From Maribacter aquimaris (GTDB lineage Bacteria > Bacteroidota > Bacteroidia > Flavobacteriales > Flavobacteriaceae): a stretch of DNA of 64,000 bases. The notes under the pieces were generated by a model. That model saw nothing but the letters and a program-made list of their open reading frames with translations, made no database searches and was not told the origin of the DNA. Shown here piece after piece: positions 26,595 to 35,359 of the stretch. Numbering within the stretch: position 1 is the first letter of the stretch; each line of letters opens with the position of its first letter. The DNA is taken from NCBI RefSeq assembly GCF_014596745.1, contig NZ_JABTCF010000013.1:1-64000 (forward strand), read 5' to 3'. The translations under genes were made by a program, and so were the position numbers.

Positions 26595-27605
26595 TTATTT
26601 ATACTTATCGAGGAATTCCTGTAGTTTATCCACCATATTTTTGCTTCCAACAAAGAAGGGGACACGCTGATGTAGCTCCGTAGGCACGATATCCAGTATT
26701 CTTGTTCGACCGCCAATAGCCTTGCCATTTGCCTGTTCGGCAATAAAGGCCATGGGGTTGCACTCGTACAACAGGCGTAATTTACCACTTTCCGAAACAC
26801 TGCTCTTTGGGTACATGTAAATACCGCCCTTAATCATATTTCTGTGGAAATCAGAGACAAGAGATCCTATATATCTTGAGGTATAGGGTCGGTCCTCTTT
26901 CTCTTCCTGACAGTATTTTATATAATCTTTTACCCCTTGTAAAAAATGAACATAGTTACCTTCATTCACCGAGTATATTTTTCCGTTTTCAGGGAATCTC
27001 ATATCCGGATGTGAAAGGTAAAAAGTGCCAAGGGCCGGATTAAGGGTAAAGCCGTTCACGCCATCCCCGGTAGTGTAGACCAACATGGTGGAAGTCCCAT
27101 AGACAATATATCCTGCCGCGACCTGTTTATTGCCCGGTTGCAGGAAATCCTCCAGTTGCACGGGTGTGCCTGCAGGGGTAACCCTTCTATAGATGGAAAA
27201 GATCGTCCCAACAGAGACATTTACATCGATATTGGAAGATCCATCCAAGGGATCGATCAATACCACATATTTGTTCTGATGCTTTTCGTCATTACTGTTA
27301 ATGCTGATAAAATCATCTTCCTCTTCAGAGGCGATACCGCAAACAATCTCACGGTTTTTCAAGGTTTGAATGAATATGTCATTGGCAAGTACATCTAGCT
27401 TCTGCTGGTCTTCCCCTTGTATATTGGTGTCCCCTGCAGCACCGAGAATATCGATCAATCCCGCCTTGTTCACTTCATGGTTTACAACTTTGGCCGCTAG
27501 GCGAATGGCGTTGATAAGCCTTGATAATTCCCCAGAGGAATATTGAAAGGACGATTGGTTTTCGATGATGAACTCTCCAAGTGTTTTGTGTTTGTTGCCT
27601 AGCAT
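26595..27605 (-). CDS. fbp: Fructose-1,6-bisphosphatase, class I
   Basis: A 336-residue class I FBPase that hydrolyses fructose-1,6-bisphosphate in gluconeogenesis. The metal-binding signature is SEEEDDF (about 95) and [20 protein letters not shown]. Substrate-site segments [11 protein letters not shown]-like and [12 protein letters not shown] are present. Length and start ([13 protein letters not shown]) are normal. It is transcribed alone, divergent from the GNAT/lysC operon. A PEP synthase elsewhere in the window fits a gluconeogenic capacity. Confidence 0.96.
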   Translation of the reverse strand: MLGNKHKTLGEFIIENQSSFQYSSGELSRLINAIRLAAKVVNHEVNKAGLIDILGAAGDTNIQGEDQQKLDVLANDIFIQTLKNREIVCGIASEEEDDFISINSNDEKHQNKYVVLIDPLDGSSNIDVNVSVGTIFSIYRRVTPAGTPVQLEDFLQPGNKQVAAGYIVYGTSTMLVYTTGDGVNGFTLNPALGTFYLSHPDMRFPENGKIYSVNEGNYVHFLQGVKDYIKYCQEEKEDRPYTSRYIGSLVSDFHRNMIKGGIYMYPKSSVSESGKLRLLYECNPMAFIAEQANGKAIGGRTRILDIVPTELHQRVPFFVGSKNMVDKLQEFLDKYK

Positions 27606-27713
27606 GGTTTTGTGTGTTTTGAATACAAATATCGGGTAATTTGTGAAACTACAACGTTTTCGGAATAAATTGATTGTTTAAATTTATAACTTCGTGTTTT
27701 ATTTGTAACAATT

Positions 27714-28193
27714 ATGATATTTACTATTCGAGACGCCGTGAAGGCCGATATGCCCCAAGTGCTTGATCTTATTAAAGAACTCGCCAGTTTTGAAAAGGAG
27801 GACAATGCCGTAGAGGTCACTATAGAGGATTTGGAGCGCGATGGTTTTGGGGAAAATGTCCTATTCCACTGCTTTGTAGCTGAATCCAGTTCTAAAGTGG
27901 TAGGTATGGCCTTGGTTTATCATCGGTATTCCACATGGAAAGGGCCCATAATCCATTTGGAGGATTTGATTGTGGCGGAAACAATGCGCGGTAGTGGTTT
28001 GGGCTCGGCACTTCTGGATGCCGTAGTTACTTATGGGGCTAAGCTTGGTGTAAAACGTATCAATTGGGAGGTGTTGGATTGGAATGAGCCTGCTATTGCA
28101 TTCTATGAAAAGAATGGGGCAAGGGTCATGCGCGATTGGGACGTAGTGCAATTGGACGAAAAAGGAATACAGAATTATTTAAATAAGATATGA
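27714..28193 (+). CDS. GNAT family N-acetyltransferase
   Basis: A 159-residue GNAT of the diamine/thialysine acetyltransferase-like group. It begins IRDAVKADMPQVLDLIKELASFE. The acetyl-CoA loop is VAETMRGSGLGSALLDAVV (R/Q-x-x-G-x-G/A), followed by INWEVLDWNEPAIAFYEKNGA. The substrate is probably a small amine (inference). Its TGA overlaps the lysC ATG (ATGA), so the two are translationally coupled. Confidence 0.88.
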   Translation: MIFTIRDAVKADMPQVLDLIKELASFEKEDNAVEVTIEDLERDGFGENVLFHCFVAESSSKVVGMALVYHRYSTWKGPIIHLEDLIVAETMRGSGLGSALLDAVVTYGAKLGVKRINWEVLDWNEPAIAFYEKNGARVMRDWDVVQLDEKGIQNYLNKI

Positions 28194-29440
28194 GAATTTT
28201 CAAATTTGGAGGGGCATCGGTTAAGGATGCTGCCGGAGTACAGAACCTTGTGAAGGTTTTGAAGGAAGTAGGTCACGAAAATACATTGTTGGTGGTTTCT
28301 GCCATGGGCAAGAGTACCAATGCCATGGAAAAGGTGGTAAATTTCTATTTTGAGGATAAGAATGTCCTTAATTCGGCGGTTCAAGAGGTTGTGGAGTATC
28401 ACAATGCCATTATGTTGGATCTGTTCAATTCGGATAAACACCCGATTTTTGATAGGGTAAAAGTGCTTTTTGATGAGGTTCGGGGCTTCTTGGCCTGGAA
28501 TAAATCACCCAATTATAATTTTGTCTATGATCAGGTCGTGGGTTATGGCGAATTGGTGTCGACCACGATTTTAAGTGCTTACCTGAACGATGAGGGTATA
28601 AAAAATTCGTGGTTGGATGTACGCGATTTTATTAAGACCGATAACAATTATCGGGATGCTATGGTCAATTGGGAAATCACCCAAGAGCGGATTTCAAAGG
28701 GTGTCGATAAGGATAGGTTCTATATTACCCAGGGTTTTTTAGGGAGTGATGACAACAACTTTACCACTACATTGGGGCGTGAGGGCTCGGATTATACCGC
28801 CGCTATTTTTGCGTATTGTCTCAATGCCAATTCGGTTACCATATGGAAGGATGTCCCCGGTGTGTTGAATGCGGATCCCCGTTATTTCGAAGAGGCCCAA
28901 CTACTGAATCAGATTTCATATCGCGAAGCGATAGAATTGGCGTTTTACGGAGCCTCGGTCATCCATCCCAAAACGTTGCAACCTTTACAACGCAAAGAGA
29001 TTCCGTTGTTGGTGAAATCCTTTATAAATCCCAAGGGGGCAGGCACCAAGGTGGGTAAGGGAACAACCCTAGAGCCACAGGTTCCGTGTTATATCATGAA
29101 GAAGGACCAAGTATTGATGCGACTTTCTTCCTTGGATTTTTCGTTCATCGTAGAGGACAACATCAGCGATCTTTTCAAGATGTTTTATGACCATAAGATC
29201 AAGGTAGGCCTTATCCAGAATTCCGCTATTAGTTTTTCTGTATGTGTAGACAATCGATTTGGCAGGTTGCAAGAATTACTGAACTTGCTTAAAAGTAGGT
29301 TTAAGGTGGTGTGCTACGAAGGCGTTTCACTCTACACCATTAGGCATTTCAATACAAATGCCATAGAAACCTTACAGAAGGGTAAGGAAATCCTGCTGGA
29401 GCAAAGGGCGAATGAGACCGTACAATTGGTAGTGAAATAA
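28190..29440 (+). CDS. lysC: Aspartate kinase (monofunctional)
   Basis: A 416-residue aspartokinase that phosphorylates aspartate at the head of the Lys/Thr/Met pathway. It starts MRIFKFGGASVKD (KFGG motif). The catalytic part includes TTLGREGSDYTAAIFA and VWKDVPG-like IWKDVPGVLNADPRYF. The C-terminus has ACT-like segments (SFSVCVDNRFGRLQELLNLL). There is no homoserine dehydrogenase fusion. It overlaps the GNAT gene by 4 bp. Confidence 0.93.
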   Translation: MRIFKFGGASVKDAAGVQNLVKVLKEVGHENTLLVVSAMGKSTNAMEKVVNFYFEDKNVLNSAVQEVVEYHNAIMLDLFNSDKHPIFDRVKVLFDEVRGFLAWNKSPNYNFVYDQVVGYGELVSTTILSAYLNDEGIKNSWLDVRDFIKTDNNYRDAMVNWEITQERISKGVDKDRFYITQGFLGSDDNNFTTTLGREGSDYTAAIFAYCLNANSVTIWKDVPGVLNADPRYFEEAQLLNQISYREAIELAFYGASVIHPKTLQPLQRKEIPLLVKSFINPKGAGTKVGKGTTLEPQVPCYIMKKDQVLMRLSSLDFSFIVEDNISDLFKMFYDHKIKVGLIQNSAISFSVCVDNRFGRLQELLNLLKSRFKVVCYEGVSLYTIRHFNTNAIETLQKGKEILLEQRANETVQLVVK

Positions 29441-29514
29441 CTGTCGTAAAAATGTATTCTGGACTGTTAAAATGGTACTTCCAATAGGGATTTTACTATA
29501 TTTATGCTTTCTAA

Positions 29515-31344
29515 ATGAAAAAGAGCATGGGTTTAGTTACCGCTAAGGAAGTAGCCAAAGCAATCAATCTTGATAAATATGGTTTTTTGGGTACTTTTAT
29601 GGGGTGGGTCCTAATGAAGATTACCCGGATTTCCGAAATAAACGACTTCTACACTAAGCATGAACATCTCGAGGGCATGGAGTTTCTGGATGCCATACTC
29701 CGCCATTACCAGATAGATTTTGAAGTGCCCGAAGAGGATTTCAAACGGTTGCCGAAAGAAGGGGCCTACATTACCATATCCAATCATCCCTTAGGGGGTA
29801 TTGATGGGGTGTTGCTATTGAAATTACTGGTTAGCAATAGGTCCGATTTTAAGATTATCGCCAATTTCCTATTGAATAGGATCGAGCCGATATCCCCTTA
29901 TATCCTACCTGTCAATCCTTTTGAGAACCATAAGGATGTACAAAGTAGTATTGCGGGTTTCAAAAGTGCGATGGCACACTTGGGGGATGGGCATCCCTTA
30001 GGTATTTTCCCTGCGGGGGAAGTGTCTACCTATAAGGATGATAAGCTGATCGTTGATAAGCCCTGGGAGGAGTCTGCCCTCAAATTGATCCGAAGGGCGA
30101 ACGTTCCCGTGGTCCCCATATATTTTCATGCCAGGAACAGTAAGTTCTTCTATAGATTGTCTAAAATCAGTGATGTTTTTAGAACCGCTAAATTACCCTC
30201 GGAAATATATTCCCAAAGAAATAGGCCCATTAAGGTTAGGATAGGACAACCGATATCGGTAGCGATGCAAAATGAGCAAAAGACCTTGGAGGAATTTACC
30301 GAGTTGCTTCGTAAGAAGACCTACCTGCTATCCAATGCCTATGAAAAGGAGCGTTTGATCGATCAGTTGCCCACCTCCTTGAAACTTCCTAAAATGCCAA
30401 AAAAAATAGCTTCTGCCGTTAGGACGGAAGTTATTCAAGGTGAAATTGAAAAGCTTCGGGAAAAGGACTGCAGAATGTTGCAAAGTAAGAACTATGAGGT
30501 CTTCTTGGCGACGGCCAATGATATGCCATTTATCCTGAAGGAAATAGGCCGACAGCGTGAGGTAACCTTTAGGGCCATAGGGGAGGGAACCAACAATTCC
30601 ATAGATTTGGATAAGTTTGATGAATATTACCATCATTTGTTCCTATGGGATGACGAGGATAAGGAAATCGTCGGTGCATACCGAATGGGAATGGGTTCTG
30701 AAATCTTTGAAAAACATGGGATCGACGGTTTTTATTTGCAGGACCTTTTTCGGTTTGAGCCTGAACTGCATGGGATGATGCGGCAGTCCATAGAGATGGG
30801 CAGGGCCTATATCATTAAGAAATACCAACAAAAACCAATGCCCTTGTTTCTTTTGTGGAAGGGTATTGTACATACGACCTTAAGGCATCCAGAACATAAA
30901 TACCTGATTGGTGGGGTCAGTATCAGTAATCAGTTCTCCAATTTTTCGAAATCCTTGATGATCGAGTTTATGAAAAGTAATTATTGGGATCCGTATGTGG
31001 CCCAGTATATAAGCCCGAAAAAGGAGTTCAAGGTAAAACTGAAGGATGCGGACAAGGACTTTATTTTTGATGAGACCAAGGCGGACCTTAATAAATTCGA
31101 TCGTATGATCAATGAGGTGGAACCCGGAAATCTTAGGCTTCCGGTCTTGATCAAGAAATATATCAAACAGAATGCCAAGGTGGTGGCCTTTAATGTTGAT
31201 CCACTTTTTAATAATTCGGTAGATGGATTGATGTATATACGTATTGCCGATTTACCGGAAAGCACGGTTAAGCCCGTAATGGAAGAGTTTCAGGCCGAGC
31301 TCGAAAGGAAGTTTGCAGAGAACCTACAGAACAATGGGGATTAG
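29515..31344 (+). CDS. olsF: Bifunctional ornithine-lipid acyltransferase (OlsF-like)
   Basis: A 609-residue fusion. The N-terminal half is a PlsC-like O-acyltransferase with NHPLGGID (about 90-97) and FPAGEVSTY. The C-terminal half, from about 310, is a GNAT-fold N-acyltransferase of the OlsB/hemolysin type (EIGRQREVTFRAIGEGT, then FYLQDLFRFEPEL). In Flavobacterium and Serratia, OlsF makes ornithine lipids in one protein by N- then O-acylation. By homology it acts at the inner face of the inner membrane. Whether ornithine or glycine is the acceptor here cannot be read from the sequence. It ends convergent with, and overlapping by 4 bp, the arsC gene. Confidence 0.87.
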   Translation: MKKSMGLVTAKEVAKAINLDKYGFLGTFMGWVLMKITRISEINDFYTKHEHLEGMEFLDAILRHYQIDFEVPEEDFKRLPKEGAYITISNHPLGGIDGVLLLKLLVSNRSDFKIIANFLLNRIEPISPYILPVNPFENHKDVQSSIAGFKSAMAHLGDGHPLGIFPAGEVSTYKDDKLIVDKPWEESALKLIRRANVPVVPIYFHARNSKFFYRLSKISDVFRTAKLPSEIYSQRNRPIKVRIGQPISVAMQNEQKTLEEFTELLRKKTYLLSNAYEKERLIDQLPTSLKLPKMPKKIASAVRTEVIQGEIEKLREKDCRMLQSKNYEVFLATANDMPFILKEIGRQREVTFRAIGEGTNNSIDLDKFDEYYHHLFLWDDEDKEIVGAYRMGMGSEIFEKHGIDGFYLQDLFRFEPELHGMMRQSIEMGRAYIIKKYQQKPMPLFLLWKGIVHTTLRHPEHKYLIGGVSISNQFSNFSKSLMIEFMKSNYWDPYVAQYISPKKEFKVKLKDADKDFIFDETKADLNKFDRMINEVEPGNLRLPVLIKKYIKQNAKVVAFNVDPLFNNSVDGLMYIRIADLPESTVKPVMEEFQAELERKFAENLQNNGD

Positions 31345-31760
31345 TGTAATTCCCTAAGAATGAATTTTTGGCAAAATTCCTTTATTTCATCCCTGACCTT
31401 CAAAAAGATTTTATGTTTTTCCTCTGCGGAGCCTTCCGCTTTGGAAGGGTCTAGAAAATTATGATGCAAACGTTTTGCGTTTTTGGACGGAATGTATGGG
31501 CAGTTTTCATTGGCATGGTTGCAGACCGTTATGATAAAGTCGAAATTGATATCGAGGTATTCAGTAACGTGGTTCGAGGTGTGTCCTGAAATATCGATGC
31601 CATCTTCGGCCATAATGGCCACGGCCCTTTCGTTTAGGCCGTGGATTTCTATCCCAGCACTATAAATATTGGCCAAGCCATCTTGTAGTTTTTCCAAATA
31701 ACCGTGTGCCATTTGGCTTCTACAGGAATTACCCGTGCACATTACCAAGATGTTCTTCAT
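31341..31760 (-). CDS. arsC: Arsenate reductase, LMW-phosphatase type
   Basis: A 139-residue thioredoxin-linked arsenate reductase. It has the phosphatase loop C8-x5-R14 (VMCTGNSCRSQMA), the DP-type general acid region (FLDPSKAEG) and a CNHANENCPYIP segment with the redox cysteines. It reduces As(V) to As(III). It is last in a DUF6428, GNAT, arsC run. No arsenite exporter is seen in the window. Confidence 0.92.
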   Translation of the reverse strand: MKNILVMCTGNSCRSQMAHGYLEKLQDGLANIYSAGIEIHGLNERAVAIMAEDGIDISGHTSNHVTEYLDINFDFIITVCNHANENCPYIPSKNAKRLHHNFLDPSKAEGSAEEKHKIFLKVRDEIKEFCQKFILRELH

Positions 31761-31836
31761 CTGTATTCTCTTTTAATCGGTTTGCCCTACATGGGTGATT
31801 GGTCCAAGCAGGTTAATTGTACAGGAAAGATAAGGA

Positions 31837-32391
31837 TTAAGTGCCAACGATTTTACTCCTCCGTTCAAAGAGTAGATCGTCTTTCCAAATACCTTCCAAT
31901 TGACCGATCTTTTTCCGTATGCCGATATATCGAAAACCAGCTTTCCTGTGCAGGGCAATACTTCCTTGGTTCTCAGGGAATATACCAGACTGTAAGGTCC
32001 AGGAACCTTCATTTTCACTGCTGGCTATGAGGGAATGCATGGGTAAGGTACCCAATACCTTACCCGTATAGGCCGTACCAACATAGATACTTACCTCGGC
32101 CACGCCCCCATACACACATAGGCTTGATGCCGAGGATAGCGCTGCCCATCCCAATATGCTATCGTTTTCCACGGCAACCCATCTACAGGACGGGAGATGT
32201 GCTTTGTCCCAAGTTTGGAAAGCGGGTATGCTTTTTTCAAAGGTGGCATAACCGGTGGCTATTCCCTCAGCGTAAATTTTAGCCACTGAATCCCAATCAG
32301 CTGGATGCATTTCACATAGGTACGCCGAGGTAGGATTAACAGCATCCCGTTCCAGGGGTGCAACACGCAACTTCCTGTTCGATTTTTTCAA
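31837..32391 (-). CDS. GNAT N-acetyltransferase, PAT/ArsN-like
   Basis: A 184-residue GNAT related to phosphinothricin acetyltransferase and ArsN: MHPADWDSVAKIYAEGI, ATGYATFEKSIPAFQTWDKAHL in pieces, VAEVSIYVGTAYTGKVLG and FPENQGSIALHRKAGF. In ars operons ArsN-type enzymes can acetylate arsinothricin; that role is inferred from context. The longest start (32391) overlaps DUF6428 by 56 bp. An ATG at 32310 gives 157 residues, is where homology begins and leaves a 25-bp gap after DUF6428, so it may be the true start. Confidence 0.82.
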   Translation of the reverse strand: MKKSNRKLRVAPLERDAVNPTSAYLCEMHPADWDSVAKIYAEGIATGYATFEKSIPAFQTWDKAHLPSCRWVAVENDSILGWAALSSASSLCVYGGVAEVSIYVGTAYTGKVLGTLPMHSLIASSENEGSWTLQSGIFPENQGSIALHRKAGFRYIGIRKKIGQLEGIWKDDLLFERRSKIVGT

Positions 32392-32824
32392 CGGGTTGCC
32401 CGCAGGTGGCCTTTGCTTTACAATCCGTTCGTTCCACGCCCAATCGCAACACTAGCTTCCCGGCGGTAATGGAATGTCCATTTACAAAAAGCTGCGCCGT
32501 ATGAAAGGAAGGGTTGCTGTATTCAAATTTGATTTCCACCTCCTTTTCCATGGGTTTTATACGGTCAACCTTGTCCAGTATTGCCAGTGCCTTATCGGTG
32601 GTCATATAGTCCCTTTTGCCTTTCTCCTTAGGACTTTCCCAGAGTTGTACAATGGTTTCTTTCCAATAATCGGTGTTTGCACCACAGTCGATGGCATCGA
32701 TGATGATATTCTTTACCTCTGTAATGTGGTAATTGGCACCGACAAGATAGCCTTCTTTGTATTCGAAAAGAAGACTTTTGCTTGGGTTGGACCTGAGTAA
32801 TTCCAAGAATTCATTTGTTTTCAT
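32336..32824 (-). CDS. DUF6428 family protein of the ars cluster
   Basis: A 162-residue cytoplasmic protein of a family found in Bacteroidota ars operons, normally between arsR and arsC. Residues 1-120 form a compact alpha/beta domain. The C-terminal 40 residues are rich in Cys (CKAKATCGQP, then ACCTPGTGCC: seven in all), which suggests metalloid binding or carriage to ArsC (inference). It is first in the three-gene run. An ArsR gene would be expected just upstream but is absent. Confidence 0.75.
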   Translation of the reverse strand: MKTNEFLELLRSNPSKSLLFEYKEGYLVGANYHITEVKNIIIDAIDCGANTDYWKETIVQLWESPKEKGKRDYMTTDKALAILDKVDRIKPMEKEVEIKFEYSNPSFHTAQLFVNGHSITAGKLVLRLGVERTDCKAKATCGQPVEKIEQEVACCTPGTGCC

Positions 32825-32847
32825 AGTTCCTCTATATTATATTTGTA

Positions 32848-32865
32848 TATCGCAATATAACGATA
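32848..32865 (-). promoter_or_regulatory. Candidate ArsR-type operator
   Basis: TATCG and CGATA, 5-bp perfect arms separated by 8 bp, lie about 25 bp upstream of the DUF6428 start. AT-rich dyads of this size are typical of ArsR-family operators. The regulator would have to act in trans. Confidence 0.4.
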
Positions 32866-32880
32866 ATTAAATATATAAAT

Positions 32881-32910
32881 AAAGCCGAATGTTGATTTTC
32901 GGCTTTTTAT
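32881..32910 (-). terminator. Terminator of the TM2 gene
   Basis: AAAGCCGAA pairs with TTCGGCTTT, with runs of T on both strands. It lies 5 bp after the minus-strand stop of the TM2 gene and can work in both directions. Confidence 0.8.
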
Positions 32911-32914
32911 TATT

Positions 32915-33382
32915 TTAGAACCAAGGCTTTTTGCCTACCTGATAGGTGTTGTAAAACTCCTCATCCGATTTGGTCAAGTATATGATTCCTTCTATTAATC
33001 CAATGACACTTGGGATCCAAACGAATAACAAACCTACACCCACACAAGAGAGTACATAAGCAGCTATGGTAACACCCAAAAGGATAAAACCTTCTTTTTG
33101 GTATCCGAGAAGAAATTTATGAACCCCCAAGGAGCCCAAGATTATCGCTAGGATGCCAACAAGGATTTTTTTGTTTTCCCCGCCTGCACCACTAAAGGCC
33201 TCTTTGGCGCTATCGGTAAATTCTTTAGCGGTCTCTTTGGCATCTTCGGTAAAATCACTGGCTTTTTCCTTTGCATCTTCTGCAAATTCCTTGGTCGCGT
33301 CTTTAGCGTCCTCTATTTTTTCGCTGGCTTTATCCCCTAGGTCTTTAGCTTTGTCGCCTAGGTCTTTACTCTCTTCTGACAT
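32915..33382 (-). CDS. TM2-domain protein with amphipathic repeat N-terminus
   Basis: A 155-residue membrane protein. Residues 1-70 are an 11-residue-like amphipathic repeat of Lys/Glu/Asp/Ala (SKDLGDKAKDLGDKASEKIE, KEFAEDAKEKASDFTEDAKE), resembling apolipophorin or LEA-type helices. From about 73 there are two or three hydrophobic segments with the TM2 pattern (LGSLGVHKFLLGYQKEGFI). The gene has its own terminator. The repeat part may lie on membranes or protect against desiccation or osmotic stress (inference). Confidence 0.85.
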   Translation of the reverse strand: MSEESKDLGDKAKDLGDKASEKIEDAKDATKEFAEDAKEKASDFTEDAKETAKEFTDSAKEAFSGAGGENKKILVGILAIILGSLGVHKFLLGYQKEGFILLGVTIAAYVLSCVGVGLLFVWIPSVIGLIEGIIYLTKSDEEFYNTYQVGKKPWF

Positions 33383-33526
33383 AATGATTATTATTGGTGG
33401 TTAATACTAGGGTTAAATGTAATAAAAAAACTTAAACAGAAAGGGAAAGGTGCCAAACATTATGGGGACATAAAACTTTAAAGGCCAAATAATTGTCGAT
33501 TTTCACGTTGGTTTGTGTGTTTGTTT

Positions 33527-33913
33527 TTATAAAAATGCCTTGTCAATGGGTTCCCAAAGCTCCAATTTATTGCCTTCGGGATCTAATATCCACCCAAATT
33601 TCCCGTATTCATATTCTTCAATTTCGCCAACTACGGTTACACCCTCCTTTTTTAATACTTCCAACAGTTCCACGAGGTTACTTACCCTGAAATTCATCAT
33701 AAACTGTTTTTTGCTGGGTTCAAAGTAGGGGGTATCCTCTTTCATTGGGCTCCATTGTGTAGAACAATCATTGCCTTCCTGGTCCTTCCACCAGAAAGTA
33801 CATCCGTATGGGTCGGTGTTCAGTCCCAAATGGTTTTTATACCACTCTTTTATTTTATCGGGGTCTTTGGTCTTAAAGAAAAAACCACCGAGACCAGTAA
33901 CTCTATTTTTCAT
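33527..33913 (-). CDS. VOC family protein (glyoxalase/bleomycin-resistance fold)
   Basis: A 128-residue VOC-fold protein: GLGGFFFKTKDPDKIKEWYKNHLG in pieces at the N-terminus and FGWILDPEGNKLELWEP near the C-terminus, where the metal-ligand Glu usually lies. It ends a tight run of five genes. The substrate is unknown. The start follows the DUF1801 stop by 3 bp. Confidence 0.85.
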   Translation of the reverse strand: MKNRVTGLGGFFFKTKDPDKIKEWYKNHLGLNTDPYGCTFWWKDQEGNDCSTQWSPMKEDTPYFEPSKKQFMMNFRVSNLVELLEVLKKEGVTVVGEIEEYEYGKFGWILDPEGNKLELWEPIDKAFL

Positions 33914-33916
33914 GGA

Positions 33917-34375
33917 TCACGTTTTTTTTATGTTTTTTGTATAGCGGATAATCCAGTCGTCTACGCTCATTTTTGTACAGAGTTCGCCGATAAGTCCGTA
34001 GGGAATGGTTTCCATATTTTTGAATCGAATACAGCTTTTGCCTATATCCAACTTTGTTTTTACATATTTCGGGAATTCTTCGACAAACCAATCATATAAT
34101 TCCTTATTCGCATACATACCGGAGTGATACAAAGCGACAAAATTCTTTTGGGATGCCACGTTCATAAAAGGCAAAGGTAATGCTGTATTGCAATGGTACC
34201 CGTCGGGATAAAGGTCATGGGGGACCACATATCCCAACATGCCATAGGTCATTTGTTCCTTAAATCCCTTTGGTAGATGGTCTAGAATTGTTTTTCGGAG
34301 TTTTTGAATGACGATCTTACGGTCATCGGGCAATTCATTGATATATTCTTCGGGTGTGTTTGCCTTTGATTGCAT
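33917..34375 (-). CDS. DUF1801 domain protein
   Basis: A 152-residue cytoplasmic DUF1801 (YdhG-like) protein: ANTPEEYINELPDDRKIVIQ, LRKTILDHLPKGFKEQMTYGM in pieces, and DIGKSCIRFKNMETIP. The family's role is unknown. The ATG at 34375 is chosen; the upstream TTG at 34402 would overlap DUF4199. It is 4 bp from DUF4199 and 3 bp from the VOC gene, so co-transcribed. Confidence 0.85.
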   Translation of the reverse strand: MQSKANTPEEYINELPDDRKIVIQKLRKTILDHLPKGFKEQMTYGMLGYVVPHDLYPDGYHCNTALPLPFMNVASQKNFVALYHSGMYANKELYDWFVEEFPKYVKTKLDIGKSCIRFKNMETIPYGLIGELCTKMSVDDWIIRYTKNIKKT

Positions 34376-34379
34376 ACGG

Positions 34380-34841
34380 TCATTTTTTATGTTGAAGGAC
34401 AAGTGAGGATAGTAAACTTATAACCACACCTATTGTCAATACGGTAACAAACATAATAAATGCCATAAAACCACTACTGTATTCCGGAATCTCCCCTTCA
34501 TAACCCTCTGTGACCATAACGGCCTTATACTCCTCAAAGAAATCAGGGTTAATTACAGTGGTATAAATCAAATCAGCAAGGGCTATGCCCAATGCGGAAA
34601 TGGCCGAAATCGATATCCCGATGATCATGCCCTTGCCAAAGGAGAGTTTACCTTGGTTTTCTTTATCCCTAAAATGTTTTATCCCAAAAAAAACAAAAAT
34701 CAATGAAGCGATAATCGTTACATATCCTATAACTTCCTGGGTGGAATAAGCAACTCCCTTTCCAATATAAAGCCCTAAAAGGAAAAGTATAGTGGAAAGA
34801 ACAAATCCGTAACCACCATATTTTAAAATGACTTTTTTCAT
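34380..34841 (-). CDS. DUF4199 membrane protein
   Basis: A 153-residue protein with four predicted transmembrane segments (VLSTILFLLGLYIG, VIGYVTIIASLIFVFFGI, GMIIGISISAISALGIAL, FMAFIMFVTVLTIGVVISLL in pieces). It has the DUF4199 pattern HFRDKENQGKLSFGKGM after the second segment. It lies 97 bp after a membrane-anchored LuxR gene. The combination recurs in Flavobacteriaceae, so a joint signalling role is possible. Confidence 0.85.
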   Translation of the reverse strand: MKKVILKYGGYGFVLSTILFLLGLYIGKGVAYSTQEVIGYVTIIASLIFVFFGIKHFRDKENQGKLSFGKGMIIGISISAISALGIALADLIYTTVINPDFFEEYKAVMVTEGYEGEIPEYSSGFMAFIMFVTVLTIGVVISLLSSLVLQHKK

Positions 34842-34938
34842 AATTAGTGTTTTAGTTGATCAAAGCTACTATGGGGGAGGCTTAAATTGCTCATACTAAA
34901 GTACCAAAATGGGCAAATTTGATATTCTAGGGTAAAAT

Positions 34939-35349
34939 TCAAATGATCTTGAGCTCCTGGGCGATTTGAATGGCGTGTGTTCTTCTTTTTGCATTCAATT
35001 TAACCAGTAAATTGGATACATGTGTTTTTATAGTGCTTTCCGATACGAACAACTTATCTGCAATTTCCTTATTGGATAAGCCTAATGCGACTTCCTTCAA
35101 GACTTCGTATTCCCGAGGACTAATTTCAAGGGATTTTGTTTTTTCTAGATTCACTCCCGTTTTGGGGAATGGATCGGTATGAAGACTTTTTTTGTGTAGG
35201 TAAACCCCGACTATAAAAAACACAATAGCAACAATGGCAATAATGATTTCCGTGTCCATGCTTCCGGTCACCATCGCGTATTTACTGATTTGAAAAAGAA
35301 GCAAAAGGGCAAAAACCAATATCCCAAAAATCAGAACTGTTTTTTTCAC
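34939..35349 (-). CDS. Membrane-anchored LuxR-type transcription regulator
   Basis: A 136-residue protein with two transmembrane helices at about 4-22 and 34-51 and a C-terminal LuxR/GerE helix-turn-helix (ISPREYEVLKEVALGLSNKE, then VSESTIKTHVSNLLVKLNA). There is no receiver domain, so it is a one-component regulator fixed in the inner membrane. It starts with GTG at 35349, 10 bp after the serA-like stop. The DUF4199 gene follows. Confidence 0.87.
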   Translation of the reverse strand: MKKTVLIFGILVFALLLLFQISKYAMVTGSMDTEIIIAIVAIVFFIVGVYLHKKSLHTDPFPKTGVNLEKTKSLEISPREYEVLKEVALGLSNKEIADKLFVSESTIKTHVSNLLVKLNAKRRTHAIQIAQELKII

Positions 35350-35359
35350 AATCCTAAAG

